From positions 1 through 64,000 of the forward strand of contig CAZRBA010000073.1 in the NCBI GenBank assembly GCA_964598255.1: DNA of 64,000 bases. Reading direction: 5' to 3'. Origin of the DNA: Caldithrix sp964598255 (lineage in GTDB: Bacteria; Calditrichota; Calditrichia; Calditrichales; Calditrichaceae). The position numbers and the translations under genes are program-made. The notes below the pieces were generated by a model, which did not search any database, was not told the DNA's origin, and worked only from the letters and a program-made list of their open reading frames with translations. Positions 1-9,858 of this stretch are shown here, one piece after another; position 1 is the stretch's first letter; each line of letters starts with the position of its first letter.

Positions 1-1021
1 CAAATTTCCAGACGGAGATAAATCCGGGATACACATTAATCCGGGCGTTGTACAATCGCGGCCCTGTAATAATCGCCGAAGCCAACAACGAATTGTTACG
101 ATCCAAAAACAGACCTATTGCCCCGTCTGTGTGCGGCGTAACCAAAAGAGAATTTTTAATAATATTTTTTTGTAGGCGATTTACAACGGTGCCCGCGCCA
201 AAAGAAAAATGATACATCCCTTTAAGGCGATAGCTCAATCCGCCAATTCCGTAAATTCCGTAATAAAAAAACAAAGACATATATTCATATTTCGGAAGCT
301 GATATTTAAAGGCAAACTGTAACCCCGCATTTCGCAAATGACCGTTAAACGGATTAAAAACCGGCTGCAAAGACCAATCGTACATGTGCACAGTTTCCGA
401 AAAGAACCGTTTAACCCGGTCCGAACTAAATACCAAAAATCCCAGGGGATTAAAAATCAAAATATCGGCAATGGGATCCACATTCGGCCCATTGGTGTGG
501 TTGTTTTCCAAAACTTCGTTCATATACTGATAAAAAGTCGTGCTAAAAAACGCCCACCAATAAGGATGCGGATATCCGTGGAAATCGAACCATTCGGCCA
601 TGCGCACCCAAAGCATTCCGCTGCCCAGAATGTGATGCCCGTAATTGGGCAACCATTGCGCTTTGTCGGCCTTTAAGCTGCTCGGGAAAACCTCTTGTTT
701 TAAAAAACGGTTCCAACCGTATCTGGAAATATTGTAAGCCGGACTGGTAATATTACGCCAAACATTGCGAAAACCCTGTCGGTAATCCAATTCAAAAACG
801 CTAACCGACTCGCCGTTATTCGAATGGCCTCCGTTGCGCAACACATCGTAGCTACCATTCAAAATGAGCGTTAAAGGGTTGGAGACATACTCGGAGCCAT
901 AATGAATCTCGGGATGGTAAAAATAGTATTTTTTTGCTTGAGTTTGTCTTACAAGAACGAAAGAAAGTAAAAAAAACAAAACGATGGTTCGATTCGAATA
1001 ACGAGAGTAAAAAGAAATCAC
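1..1021 (-). CDS. Secreted or envelope protein of unknown function, C-terminus cut by window edge
   Basis: An open frame runs without a stop from a GTG at 1021 to the window edge (340 codons seen). The N-terminus has a basic stretch and a hydrophobic segment (IVLFFLLSFVLV) ending near TQA, a likely signal peptide. The middle holds NYGHHILGSGMLW, an aromatic-rich stretch and NGPNVDPIADILIFNPLG. This pattern (NxxHxxxG, then E, then a D followed by PLG) loosely resembles DUF3943 proteins, but that is from memory and weak. An AAGGAG box lies 11 bases before the GTG, and no ATG exists upstream in frame. The codon-like composition and long open frame support a real gene. The function is not recognised. 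Confidence 0.65.
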   Translation of the reverse strand, partial: MISFYSRYSNRTIVLFFLLSFVLVRQTQAKKYYFYHPEIHYGSEYVSNPLTLILNGSYDVLRNGGHSNNGESVSVFELDYRQGFRNVWRNITSPAYNISRYGWNRFLKQEVFPSSLKADKAQWLPNYGHHILGSGMLWVRMAEWFDFHGYPHPYWWAFFSTTFYQYMNEVLENNHTNGPNVDPIADILIFNPLGFLVFSSDRVKRFFSETVHMYDWSLQPVFNPFNGHLRNAGLQFAFKYQLPKYEYMSLFFYYGIYGIGGLSYRLKGMYHFSFGAGTVVNRLQKNIIKNSLLVTPHTDGAIGLFLDRNNSLLASAIITGPRLYNARINVYPGFISVWKF

Positions 1022-1092
1022 CTTAGTGCAAGCTCCTTGGCAGCAACCAGCGACAACTTAATGTCCCTGCGTATTACTACTGTTGCGTTGTT

Positions 1093-1120
1093 TAAAAAAC
1101 GGGCGGTAATGAACCGCCCG
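1093..1120 (-). terminator. Intrinsic terminator of the phosphomannomutase gene
   Basis: Perfect 8-bp stem (1100-1107 with 1113-1120, CGGGCGGT/ACCGCCCG), 5-base loop, followed on the minus strand by six T residues. It lies 9 bases beyond the stop of the gene at 1129 and separates it from the partial gene downstream. Confidence 0.9.
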
Positions 1121-1128
1121 TGCCGTTT

Positions 1129-2493
1129 TTACAATTTGATTTTTCCGAATTCCTTTAATTTGTTGACCACCAAATTTTTGATTTCTTCCAGACGTTCCGG
1201 TGTACGCGCCTCAAAACGCAACACCAAAACAGGCTGGGTATTGGAAGCACGTACCAATCCCCAGCCGTCACCAAACTGAATGCGCACGCCGTCAATGGCA
1301 ATCACCTCGTAATGTTCGGAAAAATATTTTTCCGCTTCTTCGGCCATTTTAAATTTAACAGCATCCGATTCCACCTCCGCTCGAATTTCCGGCGTTGAAT
1401 AATATTTGGGCACATCGGCCAACAGTTCGGAAACCTTTTTATTGCTCTTGGAAACCAGTTCCACCATTCGCGCCGAAGCGTAAATGGCATCGTCAAAGCC
1501 GAAATAACGATCGGCAAAAAAAACATGGCCACTCATTTCACCTGCAAACGGCGCTTTCAAATCTTTCATTTTTTGCTTCAGATTGGAATGCCCGGTTTTG
1601 GACATGACCGGTTTACCTCCGAACTTTTCAATCATTTCCGGTAAGGCCTGCGAACATTTCACATCGAAAATAATCGGTGCGCCCGGATGTTCTTTCAAAA
1701 CTTCGCGGCTAAAAATAATCATCAGCTTGTCGCCCCAAATCACTTCGCCTTTTTCGTCCACCACGCCAATCCGATCCGCATCGCCATCGTAACCAATACC
1801 CAATTCCGCATCGCTTTCTTTAGTGGTCTTTATTAACGTTTGAATATATTTTACAACCGTAGGATCCGGATGATGATTGGGAAAGTGTCCGTCCGGCGTG
1901 TCGAATAAATCGATAGTTTGGGCCCCCAATTCTTTGAGTAACCGGTGGGCTACCAACGAAGCGGCTCCGTTACCCGAATCCAAAACAACTTTCACGGGAC
2001 GCTCCAACTTTATGTTTTTCTTGATGTAATCGATATACTCGTCGATGATTTCTTGTTTTTCGTAACTGCCCGCCCCGGCATCAAAATCTTGCTTTTCGAT
2101 CAACCCGCGTATTTCCTGAATCATCGGGCCGAAAACGGGTGCATTGTTCATGGTAATCTTAAATCCGTTGAATTCGGGAGGATTATGCGAACCAGTAATC
2201 ATTACGCCGCCCTGAACATCGGGAATGGTGTGCATGCTAAAATATTGCACCGGCGTAGGTACCGGACCCAAATCCACCACATTTATTCCCACACTGCGCA
2301 AACCGCCTATTATGTCTTTACGAAAACGTTCGGTGGAAAGGCGCACATCGCCGCCGATTGTAATGCGTTGAACTCCATGCCGCCGCAGATAGGTACCGAT
2401 ACCCTTACCCAAAAGCTCCACAACGTCATCGGTTAAATCTTTGTCAACAACACCACGAATATCGTATTCTCTGAAAATATAGGGACTGATCAT
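1129..2493 (-). CDS. Phosphomannomutase/phosphoglucomutase
   Basis: Alpha-D-phosphohexomutase (454 aa) that interconverts hexose 1- and 6-phosphates (mannose or glucose) in the cytoplasm, feeding nucleotide-sugar and polysaccharide synthesis. All four family signatures are visible: the phosphoserine loop TGSHNPPEFNG, the metal loop GYDGDADRIG, the sugar-specificity loop GEMSGHVFF, and the phosphate-binding RASNTQP near the C-terminus. GEMSGH is typical of PMM/PGM dual-specificity enzymes (AlgC/ManB group) and not of GlmM. AGGAGG sits upstream of the ATG. It is a single-gene unit with its own terminator. The bifunctional PGI/PMI isomerase elsewhere in the window could supply its 6-phosphate substrates. 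Exact sugar preference cannot be read from sequence alone. Confidence 0.93.
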   Translation of the reverse strand: MISPYIFREYDIRGVVDKDLTDDVVELLGKGIGTYLRRHGVQRITIGGDVRLSTERFRKDIIGGLRSVGINVVDLGPVPTPVQYFSMHTIPDVQGGVMITGSHNPPEFNGFKITMNNAPVFGPMIQEIRGLIEKQDFDAGAGSYEKQEIIDEYIDYIKKNIKLERPVKVVLDSGNGAASLVAHRLLKELGAQTIDLFDTPDGHFPNHHPDPTVVKYIQTLIKTTKESDAELGIGYDGDADRIGVVDEKGEVIWGDKLMIIFSREVLKEHPGAPIIFDVKCSQALPEMIEKFGGKPVMSKTGHSNLKQKMKDLKAPFAGEMSGHVFFADRYFGFDDAIYASARMVELVSKSNKKVSELLADVPKYYSTPEIRAEVESDAVKFKMAEEAEKYFSEHYEVIAIDGVRIQFGDGWGLVRASNTQPVLVLRFEARTPERLEEIKNLVVNKLKEFGKIKL

Positions 2494-2659
2494 AACCTTT
2501 TCCTCCTAATTTTTACCTCGTCCTTTGCCGATTCATCGTTTATTATTTTACTCGGATTATTCTATCGAAGGCCGAGCCGTATTTTTACGATTGCTTTAAA
2601 CTTAAGGATTTGCTTGTCAGGCAAGTCCGTTAAATTTAATGCCCAAACATTTTATTCGC

Positions 2660-3682
2660 CTATCGGGTAAAAATCCGCACCCCGCCTTCTATCTTTTCTT
2701 TTTGTAAAGCTTTGGCCAAATTTTTATCCATTTCGGCAGATCGGAGCCAAATTAACTGCAAGCCTTTGATAAATATCGGCAACTGCTTTTGAAAACGTGC
2801 TAAAAATTTCTCTTTATCCGAAAGCAATTGTACCAGGCTACCCTGATATCCGTACCGACTCATAAGTTTTGTCCAAACGACCAATTTTGAATGCGGAGTT
2901 TCGGTAATTAGTTTCAATTTTTCGCGAAATCGAGCAAACGGCTTGTCCAGTTTACGATTTTTTAATCGATTGACAAAGGTTCTCTTTATTTTTACCCATT
3001 TACGAATTACCTCGTCTGCGGCTTTGGCATCCAGATAAAAATGAAGTTCTGGCGCATAAACCGGACGATATGCGTTTGCCAAAGCAGCCAAAACCGGCTC
3101 CGTATAAATTTTATCGGACAGAACTTTTTTGTTGAAAAATTGCTGCAACAAATATTCAAAAAATAAAAATTCTGCCATACCGGAGTCGAGTTTTACCTGT
3201 TGCAAATTTATTTCGAAATAAAACTCATTTTGTTCCAAATGGTTAACGGCAAAAATATTAATCTCTTTTAACGGAGAATGCAAAACCTGAAATTCGAACG
3301 GTACAAGCGACCGAATTCTACAGGTATCGGATAGGCTTAAAATAAAGGCAGCTCGTTTTATTCGGCGTGTCGATCTAAAATAAAGCACCATTAAACTGTC
3401 CAAAGGTCGAAGCAAAGGACAGCTTTGAGTAAAATTAGCCGCTTTTTTTAATGAATCTTTTACTCCCGCCTGGGCAATAAAAATACCATCCAAATTATAA
3501 ACAATGTGCTTGTAACCCTTCCGGCGTTCAAACGAATCCGAAGCCCAAAAAATATTTTTACTGGCAATCAGATAGGTTTCGGAATCCGGATAAGATACAT
3601 CCTGCGCATATACTCTTGCTTCCTTTAAAACATAACCAGCCCAAAGCACCAATAACCCGCAAATAATAATAAGCTTTTTCAT
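2660..3682 (-). CDS. Secreted protein of unknown function, partner of the upstream M16-like gene
   Basis: A 340-aa protein starting MKKLIIICGLLVLWAGYV, an evident signal peptide or N-terminal anchor. The rest is mixed alpha/beta with many basic residues towards the C-terminus and no motif I recognise. Its ATG overlaps the stop codon of the gene at 3679 (ATGA), so the two are almost certainly translated together. Since the partner looks like a degenerate M16 peptidase, this could be the second half of a split M16-like pair, but no HxxEH motif is present and the idea is inference. A weak hairpin lies 28 bases downstream (about 2608-2632) and could end transcription. Confidence 0.7.
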   Translation of the reverse strand: MKKLIIICGLLVLWAGYVLKEARVYAQDVSYPDSETYLIASKNIFWASDSFERRKGYKHIVYNLDGIFIAQAGVKDSLKKAANFTQSCPLLRPLDSLMVLYFRSTRRIKRAAFILSLSDTCRIRSLVPFEFQVLHSPLKEINIFAVNHLEQNEFYFEINLQQVKLDSGMAEFLFFEYLLQQFFNKKVLSDKIYTEPVLAALANAYRPVYAPELHFYLDAKAADEVIRKWVKIKRTFVNRLKNRKLDKPFARFREKLKLITETPHSKLVVWTKLMSRYGYQGSLVQLLSDKEKFLARFQKQLPIFIKGLQLIWLRSAEMDKNLAKALQKEKIEGGVRIFTR

Positions 3683-4785
3683 CTTTTATCGGTTCCTCCC
3701 CAAAAAAGGCGACCGACAAAACGCTTAAAACGAGCGGAAAGCGCCTGGCTCACCCCTTGTTCAACAAGAGTAAATAAAACATCCGGTTGTCCGGCGTAAA
3801 CAGTAGAACACAAACGCAAAAAACCTTTTTGATCGGCATCGTCATACATCCATTTTAAATCATGAAAATAATGCCTGCGGTACCATAAAGTAAACGATGA
3901 GTCAAATGCACGTTGCAATTCATCCGCTAACGAATCGGACAAACCAACCGCCTGATACCCATCTAACAAGCGCACGGAAATCCTGCGTCCATCCCAACTT
4001 AACGGGATATAAAGCCGTAAGGGCAACGAATCCCCTTTCACCGGTAAAATACTTTTTAAGGTTTCCAAACTGAACCGCCAAAACACAAAAGACCAGTACC
4101 AATCCATGGAATCGTTTTTTGGCACATATTTAATCGTATCTTCCGAATTTTGCAGTTTAAGTGAAACCTTTAACGCCGCATTAACGGTACGAAACAAATC
4201 CAGATTCCCTGCAATATATAGATACACCTTTTGGCGCAAGGATACGCTATTCACAAAGGTTTTGAACCGATTAAATTTTATTTTTTTCACTACCTTCTTA
4301 ACGGAATCCTGAGAAACGGACCAATTGATCAGTCGGGCTTTTTCCAGAATTTCACTGCGCCCTTTTAACGGAAATCCAAGTATGGTTTCTTTTCCCAAAA
4401 AAATGGACAAAATTTTTTTTAGCGAGCGGTTAAATTCGAGAGAAGATATTTTGAAATTTAAGTATTGTTGAGTCAACGGATCGTAGATGGATTCCGGAAT
4501 GGGTTCCATGGGATATGTGTACGCCACGCCTTTGAATACGGCAAGTTTTTGTTCGATATTTCCGAAATAGGCATTCACGTAAATTTGTTTTAAAATATCA
4601 TTTTTAAAGGATCGTTTGTCAATAAAAATTTGAATCGTAACGTAATCCGCCTCGGCTGCCGGAGCCAAAACAAGGGTTGTACCCGAGGGTAATCGATGTA
4701 GTAAAGGCGGGGATGCCGCTAACGTTGTAACGGATAATGCAAGCAGAAGTAACCCGATGTGAAATTTTGTTATTGTATTTTTCAT
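3679..4785 (-). CDS. Secreted M16 peptidase-like protein lacking the catalytic motif
   Basis: A 368-aa protein with a signal peptide (FHIGLLLLALSVTTLAA). After cleavage it begins LHRLPSGTTLVLAP followed by a beta-strand-like VTIQIFI, which matches how M16 zinc peptidases begin (LxNGxxVxxxP). A later VYLYIAGNLDLF resembles the M16 segment that closes the first half-domain. The zinc motif HxxEH is absent, so it is probably not a protease. The start at 4785 is chosen because it opens a proper signal peptide; an in-frame ATG 14 codons upstream is less likely. The stop overlaps the start of the following gene. Possible roles are a binding or chaperone protein in the periplasm. The family assignment is tentative. 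Confidence 0.6.
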   Translation of the reverse strand: MKNTITKFHIGLLLLALSVTTLAASPPLLHRLPSGTTLVLAPAAEADYVTIQIFIDKRSFKNDILKQIYVNAYFGNIEQKLAVFKGVAYTYPMEPIPESIYDPLTQQYLNFKISSLEFNRSLKKILSIFLGKETILGFPLKGRSEILEKARLINWSVSQDSVKKVVKKIKFNRFKTFVNSVSLRQKVYLYIAGNLDLFRTVNAALKVSLKLQNSEDTIKYVPKNDSMDWYWSFVFWRFSLETLKSILPVKGDSLPLRLYIPLSWDGRRISVRLLDGYQAVGLSDSLADELQRAFDSSFTLWYRRHYFHDLKWMYDDADQKGFLRLCSTVYAGQPDVLFTLVEQGVSQALSARFKRFVGRLFWGGTDKR

Positions 4786-4947
4786 ATTCAAAAATAACAA
4801 TTTTCGCTGCACCGAACAAATAAACATACTTCTTTGATAGCCGGATTAAACTATTTTTTAACGACAACTCCGCCAACTTGAGTCGTTTTTGGGCATGTAA
4901 TTAAAGGAGCCCAGATGTAAAAATATCTTGGAACACAAATTGAAATT

Positions 4948-6369
4948 TCAAAGAATAATATTGAAGCGGTGCATAAGACGTATTTTCGCCCGATGATTAT
5001 GAACAAATAACGATCCAATGGCCCGTCCCTTATAACTAAGGGCAAAATACCCGTCTTCGGCTTCGGGCACGGCCGCCATTCCGGTTTTGAACAATTCCGC
5101 AAGCCGATCTTCGTCCAGAGTTAAATGGCGCTTACTAACATAGCGGCTAAAAAATTGGATACTGTCATTAGGCAATTTCCAGCCTGAGATCCGTTTTTCA
5201 CCCAAAAGCAATCCGGCATTCAAAAAGTTCTCTTGCGGAATTTTTTCCATCTGATTATCCACCATCCACAACCGGTCGCGCGTTTTAATATACCTATAGT
5301 TCGGCCATTGATCGGCCGGGATGCCCCATTGTTCGGAAATTTCCAACAAATTCTCTTTTATTTGCGGATCATCAAAGGACAATGTTTTAAATACTCGGGG
5401 CTGTTGCTTTTGTTTGCGTTTTTTCCCGATTTTGCGCAGTTTAATTACAAAAAATCCTTCCATATTGTGGATATGCGGAAAAATACGAATGGCCCGTTCC
5501 ATTTCGGGAACAAAGGTTTTTTTCTGATATTCGGTAAATCCGCACATGAATTTTTCGTGCCAATGCTTTTGCAAGGGCATTATTTCCAAAGGATAATTAT
5601 CCAACATAAATTGAATTAGTTCTTCGTTTTCTTCCGGAGCGAGGGAACAAGTGGAATACACCATTTGCCCGCCTACTTTAAGCGCTTTATAAGCCGAAAT
5701 TAACAATTGGCGTTGCTTTTCAATAATTTTTTGCATTCTGCGCGGCGTCCACCAGGAATATACTTCGGGATGGGAGTGAATAATGCCCAAAGCAGTGCAA
5801 GGGGCATCGAGCAATACCTTGTCAAAAAATTCGGGCAATAAATTACCGATGCGTTCGCCTTGCTGCCGATAAACGGCGTAATTAATAGCGCCCACTTTTT
5901 GAATATTAGTATTTAATGCTTGTAAACGCTTCATAGAAACATCATTAAGCAGCAAAAAACCCTTATTTCCCATTAAGGCGGCCATTTGGGTCGATTTACT
6001 TCCAGGCGAAGCGGTCATATCCAATACGCGTTCTTCGGGCTGCGGCTCTAAAACCAAGGGCGGTATTTGCGAAGAAACACCCTGATAGTAAAATTTACCC
6101 AAAAAGAAATCGATGGTTTGGCTTAAGGGCAAATGGTCGTTTTCAATAATTAAACCGAGAGGGTTAAATGGCACCTCTTTAAAGGCAACACCAAGCTGCG
6201 CTAAACGAGACTCAACTTCCTTTTTTGTTGCCTTTAACGTATTAATACGAATCGCGCGAGGCTCGGGTTCGGCCTTCCAGAAGGAGGTAATCTGATCGCC
6301 GATAATCGATTTCAAATAAGCTTTTAACGATTTATTTTCATCCATGTGAAATAGATTCCGTTTAGTCAT
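4948..6369 (-). CDS. rsmF: RsmF/NOP2-type rRNA (cytosine-5) methyltransferase
   Basis: SAM-dependent m5C RNA methyltransferase (473 aa). The SAM site is DMTASPGSKSTQMA, motif IV is DAPCTALG (Cys191) and motif VI is STCSLAPEENE with the nucleophile Cys241. The N-terminus carries the RNA-binding RIRINTLKAT segment. The C-terminal 100 residues, after NAGLLLGEKRISGW, fit the PUA-like extension of E. coli RsmF (YebU, 479 aa), so the likely target is 16S rRNA m5C1407. RsmB-type enzymes have a different N-terminal domain. The start is uncertain: ATG at 6369 has only a poor AAGG, and Met9 (6345) is an alternative. Target position is inferred from architecture. Confidence 0.88.
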   Translation of the reverse strand: MTKRNLFHMDENKSLKAYLKSIIGDQITSFWKAEPEPRAIRINTLKATKKEVESRLAQLGVAFKEVPFNPLGLIIENDHLPLSQTIDFFLGKFYYQGVSSQIPPLVLEPQPEERVLDMTASPGSKSTQMAALMGNKGFLLLNDVSMKRLQALNTNIQKVGAINYAVYRQQGERIGNLLPEFFDKVLLDAPCTALGIIHSHPEVYSWWTPRRMQKIIEKQRQLLISAYKALKVGGQMVYSTCSLAPEENEELIQFMLDNYPLEIMPLQKHWHEKFMCGFTEYQKKTFVPEMERAIRIFPHIHNMEGFFVIKLRKIGKKRKQKQQPRVFKTLSFDDPQIKENLLEISEQWGIPADQWPNYRYIKTRDRLWMVDNQMEKIPQENFLNAGLLLGEKRISGWKLPNDSIQFFSRYVSKRHLTLDEDRLAELFKTGMAAVPEAEDGYFALSYKGRAIGSLFVHNHRAKIRLMHRFNIIL

Positions 6370-6477
6370 ACCTTAAGCATAAAAGATCGCCCAACAGACT
6401 CTTTCCTGATAAATTTCTTGTGTATATCGAAAATTTTTTGATCATTTGGTTCATGGGCGACAGGGGAACCGGTTTGC

Positions 6478-7524
6478 CTAATTTCCAACCTGTAATGCTG
6501 GGATTTGATTGAATTCTTTACGAATTTTATAATAATGATGCCGCATTAAACGATTTGAGTTGGTATGTATTAACGCTAAAAAATATTCAAAACGAATAAT
6601 TCTTCTGGGAATTTTTACCTTTTCCGGATTTAGCAAAGCCAGCGTGTTTTTCTGAATTAATTCTAATGTACGTAAAGCCCAAAAAACGGGTAAAGAGCAA
6701 AAAAGACGAATACCCGTTTCTTTTTTGGGGATTAATTGAATGTAAGCAAATGCCTTGTCCAAATGACGCACGGCGGTAATGATCAATTCGTTAAATAATT
6801 CCTGCGCTTTATCGGCATTTTCCTTTTCAAAAATACTTTCGCGCGTTAAACGGTATTTTTGCAATAATTCATCCGGAATATAGGATTGCCCCCTTCGCAA
6901 ATCTGAAGCCATATCACGAATAATATTGACCAACTGCAAGCCTTTGCCGAACGATTCGGCCAATGCTTCCAGTTTGTTTTTTAAAGACGGAGTTATTTTA
7001 TTAGAATAATAGGCAAATAATTCGGTTAACAAATACCCTACCGTTCCGGCAACGTAATAGGTGTATTCATCTAATTCTTTCATAGATTTTAAAAAATTGT
7101 ATTTGCGTTTTTTCCCGGCCTGCGCGTACTTGCGCATGCCCAACGACATTTCTGCCACCCAACGCGCAATATAAGTTTGCATCGATGGGGAAAAGGTTTG
7201 ATAAACGTCCATTACAACCGGTAAATTGTGGGCCAGTTTTTCATCGTATGTGTTTTGCGGCAACGCTCGGAGCAAGCGCATAAATTCGGCAAATGCCTTG
7301 TTCTTATGTTCCCCGTTAAAGATTCTGGCGTATAAACTGAGCAAACGTTTTTTATCGTCTAAAGCCAAATCCGGACTGTCTTCAACCGTATCGGCAATTC
7401 GGCACAATAAATAGGCCACCGTTACCTGAAGCCGCAAACCTTTGGGCAGCCTGCGAATGGTCGGCGCAAAGGTTCGAGAAACTTTCGGTAAAATATGCTC
7501 ACAATAATTTATTTTATCTTGCAT
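6478..7524 (-). CDS. Squalene/phytoene synthase family protein (squalene synthase-like)
   Basis: A 348-aa head-to-head prenyl synthase that joins two prenyl diphosphates (farnesyl-PP to squalene, or geranylgeranyl-PP to phytoene). Both Mg-diphosphate motifs are present: DTVED at residues 45-49 and D204-x3-D208 in NIIRDMASD. YIPDELL follows the second motif, as in true squalene synthases. The start at 7524 is preferred because GGAGAG lies just upstream, whereas an ATG 9 codons earlier has none. Its length (near 350) and ELDEYTYYVAGTVGYLL favour squalene synthase over the shorter HpnC/HpnD. No squalene-hopene cyclase or carotenoid gene lies in the window, so the end product is unknown. Confidence 0.87.
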   Translation of the reverse strand: MQDKINYCEHILPKVSRTFAPTIRRLPKGLRLQVTVAYLLCRIADTVEDSPDLALDDKKRLLSLYARIFNGEHKNKAFAEFMRLLRALPQNTYDEKLAHNLPVVMDVYQTFSPSMQTYIARWVAEMSLGMRKYAQAGKKRKYNFLKSMKELDEYTYYVAGTVGYLLTELFAYYSNKITPSLKNKLEALAESFGKGLQLVNIIRDMASDLRRGQSYIPDELLQKYRLTRESIFEKENADKAQELFNELIITAVRHLDKAFAYIQLIPKKETGIRLFCSLPVFWALRTLELIQKNTLALLNPEKVKIPRRIIRFEYFLALIHTNSNRLMRHHYYKIRKEFNQIPALQVGN

Positions 7525-7625
7525 TTCTCTCTCCACTGATATCAAAAACAATAATTTAGTAATTTCTGCAAGGATTGCAAAGTTTCTTTTATTTCCGGAC
7601 GACTCTTGTCAGCGATTCATTCTTT

Positions 7626-8375
7626 TTATTGCGCCCACTTTCGCGTAATAATGTCCATTGCCGCCATTAGCAGAAATTCTTTAAGCTGCTTACCCAATTC
7701 GGCGTTGGCGCAAGCGGGGTTTCCGCGGTAGCCGTTTTTTTGCGCATCATCGGATTCGGGCAACCGGCGATACGCAGCGTTTACCCATTGGGGGAAAAAA
7801 TGCAGTGCAAGCGACGTTTCCCAGCATCCGCCGTGCCCGTCATACAATGGCAAGTTGTTTGACGATTGCGTTGCAGACTTTTGTCGCAAGGCTGTTTTCA
7901 TCTTATCCATGCCCTTGGAAGAAAACAAATAACTGGTTAAAGGCAAAAAATTAAAGATTCCCATTTCCTGCAATACATCCGCAGCATCGGACATGGCTTT
8001 TAAATGCTTTTTCCCTCCGTGACCGCTGACAATTACGCCTTTACCAAAGCCATATTCTGCCAAACGTTCGCCAAACTCGATAATCGTTTGTTCGATGAGC
8101 AGTTCATCGTGGTTAAGTGTCCCGACTCGTTGAATACCCCCTGCACCAAGCGGAACTACCGGCAGCACAATGGCGGGTTGTGCCAATCTTTGTTCGCTAA
8201 GTTTTTCTGCAAGTGCCATGCTTAGTTCTTCGGCTATTAAGAAATCGGTCCCTAAGGGCAAATGCGGCCCGTGGGCTTCGAGTAGGCTAATAGGCAAAAT
8301 CACCACCGCTTTTGTTTTATCCATAGCCACAATTTTTTTGTCGGTTAATGTTTGGTACCGCAAGATGTTTTGCAT
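7626..8375 (-). CDS. Creatininase-family amidohydrolase
   Basis: A 249-aa metal-dependent hydrolase. Family metal ligands are all present: E33 and H35 in SLLEAHGPHLPLGTD, D44, H119 in VSGHGGK and E186 in GHGGCWETS. Members include creatininase, the formamide hydrolase ArfB and the peptidase MftE, and sequence alone does not separate these. No mycofactocin or archaeal flavin genes are near, so the substrate is unknown. The start at 8375 has AAAGGA four bases upstream. It lies between a prenyl synthase and a U32 protein on the same strand with gaps of about 100 bases, which says little about function. Confidence 0.88.
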   Translation of the reverse strand: MQNILRYQTLTDKKIVAMDKTKAVVILPISLLEAHGPHLPLGTDFLIAEELSMALAEKLSEQRLAQPAIVLPVVPLGAGGIQRVGTLNHDELLIEQTIIEFGERLAEYGFGKGVIVSGHGGKKHLKAMSDAADVLQEMGIFNFLPLTSYLFSSKGMDKMKTALRQKSATQSSNNLPLYDGHGGCWETSLALHFFPQWVNAAYRRLPESDDAQKNGYRGNPACANAELGKQLKEFLLMAAMDIITRKWAQ

Positions 8376-8461
8376 AAAATCCTTTCTGCTTGTACTCCTT
8401 TTTCGATAGAGCAAATTCAGGTATTTTTAATTTTTCCGGTTAAACGAGCTTGTTTTGCAAC

Positions 8462-9766
8462 TTAAATTTTAATGGGTTCGGATTCACGAACTACTTTGCG
8501 CAAAAGTGCATAAGGTTCCGGCTTTTCGGGTAACGGAATCAAAATATCTTTTCCCCCGCCATGGGCAACGGTTAGCCGTGCTCCGTTAGTATCCGTAAAA
8601 ACATCCACCCTAAAGGGTACGGTTTTCGAAGGAGAAACCAATTCCAATATATCACCGCTTTCAAAACGGTTTCGTACGGCAATGGTGGCCAAACCGTTTT
8701 CTGCATTCCATTGCTTCACAATTCCACAAAAAAGGCGGCTTTGATTGACGGAATGTCCGCTTTCGTAATTCTGCCCTTTTTCCAGCGGATTCCGCTCTAA
8801 AAATCCGGTCACATAGCCGCGGTTAGCCACGGCAAAAACTTCGCCGGTTAAATCGTCGGGCAGTTTTTCATTCCGGGCAATTAAGTTTAAAGCCTGACGA
8901 TAGGCGCGTGTAACAATACTTACATAATAAATCGATTTGGTACGGCCTTCTACCTTTACACTATCCAAACCGGCACGTACGATTTTGTCCAGAATATGGA
9001 TGGTAGAAAGATCTTTGGCGTTCATAATGTAAGTACCGTGTTCGTCTTCATCAACGGGCATTAACTGACCGGGACGTTCGCTTTCTTCGAGATAATAATG
9101 TTCTCGTACCGATAAGAGCACATCACGCTCTTCTTCCATTTCGGCGGGTTCCGCATACACTTTGTATTCCCAACGGCATGCATTAGAACATGTTCCCTGA
9201 TTTGCATCGCGGTGCGTAAAATAATTGGATAGCAAACATCGGCCGGAATACGCGATACAAATAGCACCATGAATAAATGTTTCCAGTTCAATTTCCGGCA
9301 CATGTTGCCGGATTTCTTCAATTTCGTCCAAGCGTAATTCGCGACTTAATATAATGCGCTTAATGCCCATTTTATGCCAAAAACGTGCCGATTGCCAATT
9401 TATGGTATTCGCCTGAGTCGAAAGATGAATGGGCAAATCGGGATGACGCTCTCTTGCCACCAAAATCATGCCCGGGTCAGCCATAATCAGTCCGTCCGGA
9501 TGTAATGAAGCGACTTGATCCAGCATGGCCGTAAAGGACTCTATTTTGTTGTTATGCGGAAAAATATTCATGGTTAAATACAACTTTTTACTTTTTTGTT
9601 TGGCGTAATCCATAGCCCTTACCACTTTTTCCAGGGTAAAATCATTCTCACGAGCCCGAAGTGAAAACCGCGGAATTCCGGCATAAACAGCATCGGCACC
9701 GTAAGCAAAAGCATATTGCATCTTTTCGAAAGTCCCGGCGGGAACTAACAATTCGGGAATTTTCAT
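8462..9766 (-). CDS. U32 family protein (YegQ/TrhP-like), RNA hydroxylation
   Basis: A 434-aa protein opening PELLVPAGTFEKMQYAFAYG, the standard N-terminal domain of U32 proteins. The family signature ETFIHGAICIAYSGRCLLSNY is complete, and the extra Cys pair in GTCSNACRWEY would complete a 4Fe-4S site. U32 proteins were once called collagenases, but characterised bacterial members (RlhA, TrhP, TrhA) hydroxylate RNA using prephenate. Size and the C-terminal barrel-like end match YegQ/TrhP, which makes 5-hydroxyuridine in tRNA. Target assignment is inference. It begins a minus-strand run and diverges from the hybrid kinase. Confidence 0.87.
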   Translation of the reverse strand: MKIPELLVPAGTFEKMQYAFAYGADAVYAGIPRFSLRARENDFTLEKVVRAMDYAKQKSKKLYLTMNIFPHNNKIESFTAMLDQVASLHPDGLIMADPGMILVARERHPDLPIHLSTQANTINWQSARFWHKMGIKRIILSRELRLDEIEEIRQHVPEIELETFIHGAICIAYSGRCLLSNYFTHRDANQGTCSNACRWEYKVYAEPAEMEEERDVLLSVREHYYLEESERPGQLMPVDEDEHGTYIMNAKDLSTIHILDKIVRAGLDSVKVEGRTKSIYYVSIVTRAYRQALNLIARNEKLPDDLTGEVFAVANRGYVTGFLERNPLEKGQNYESGHSVNQSRLFCGIVKQWNAENGLATIAVRNRFESGDILELVSPSKTVPFRVDVFTDTNGARLTVAHGGGKDILIPLPEKPEPYALLRKVVRESEPIKI

Positions 9767-9858
9767 GGCTATCCTTGGAATTAATTACATATATTACAAA
9801 TTTAGGCGTTATTATACGTCCGAACAAATAAATCGGATCCGTAAATTTGAATGATCGG

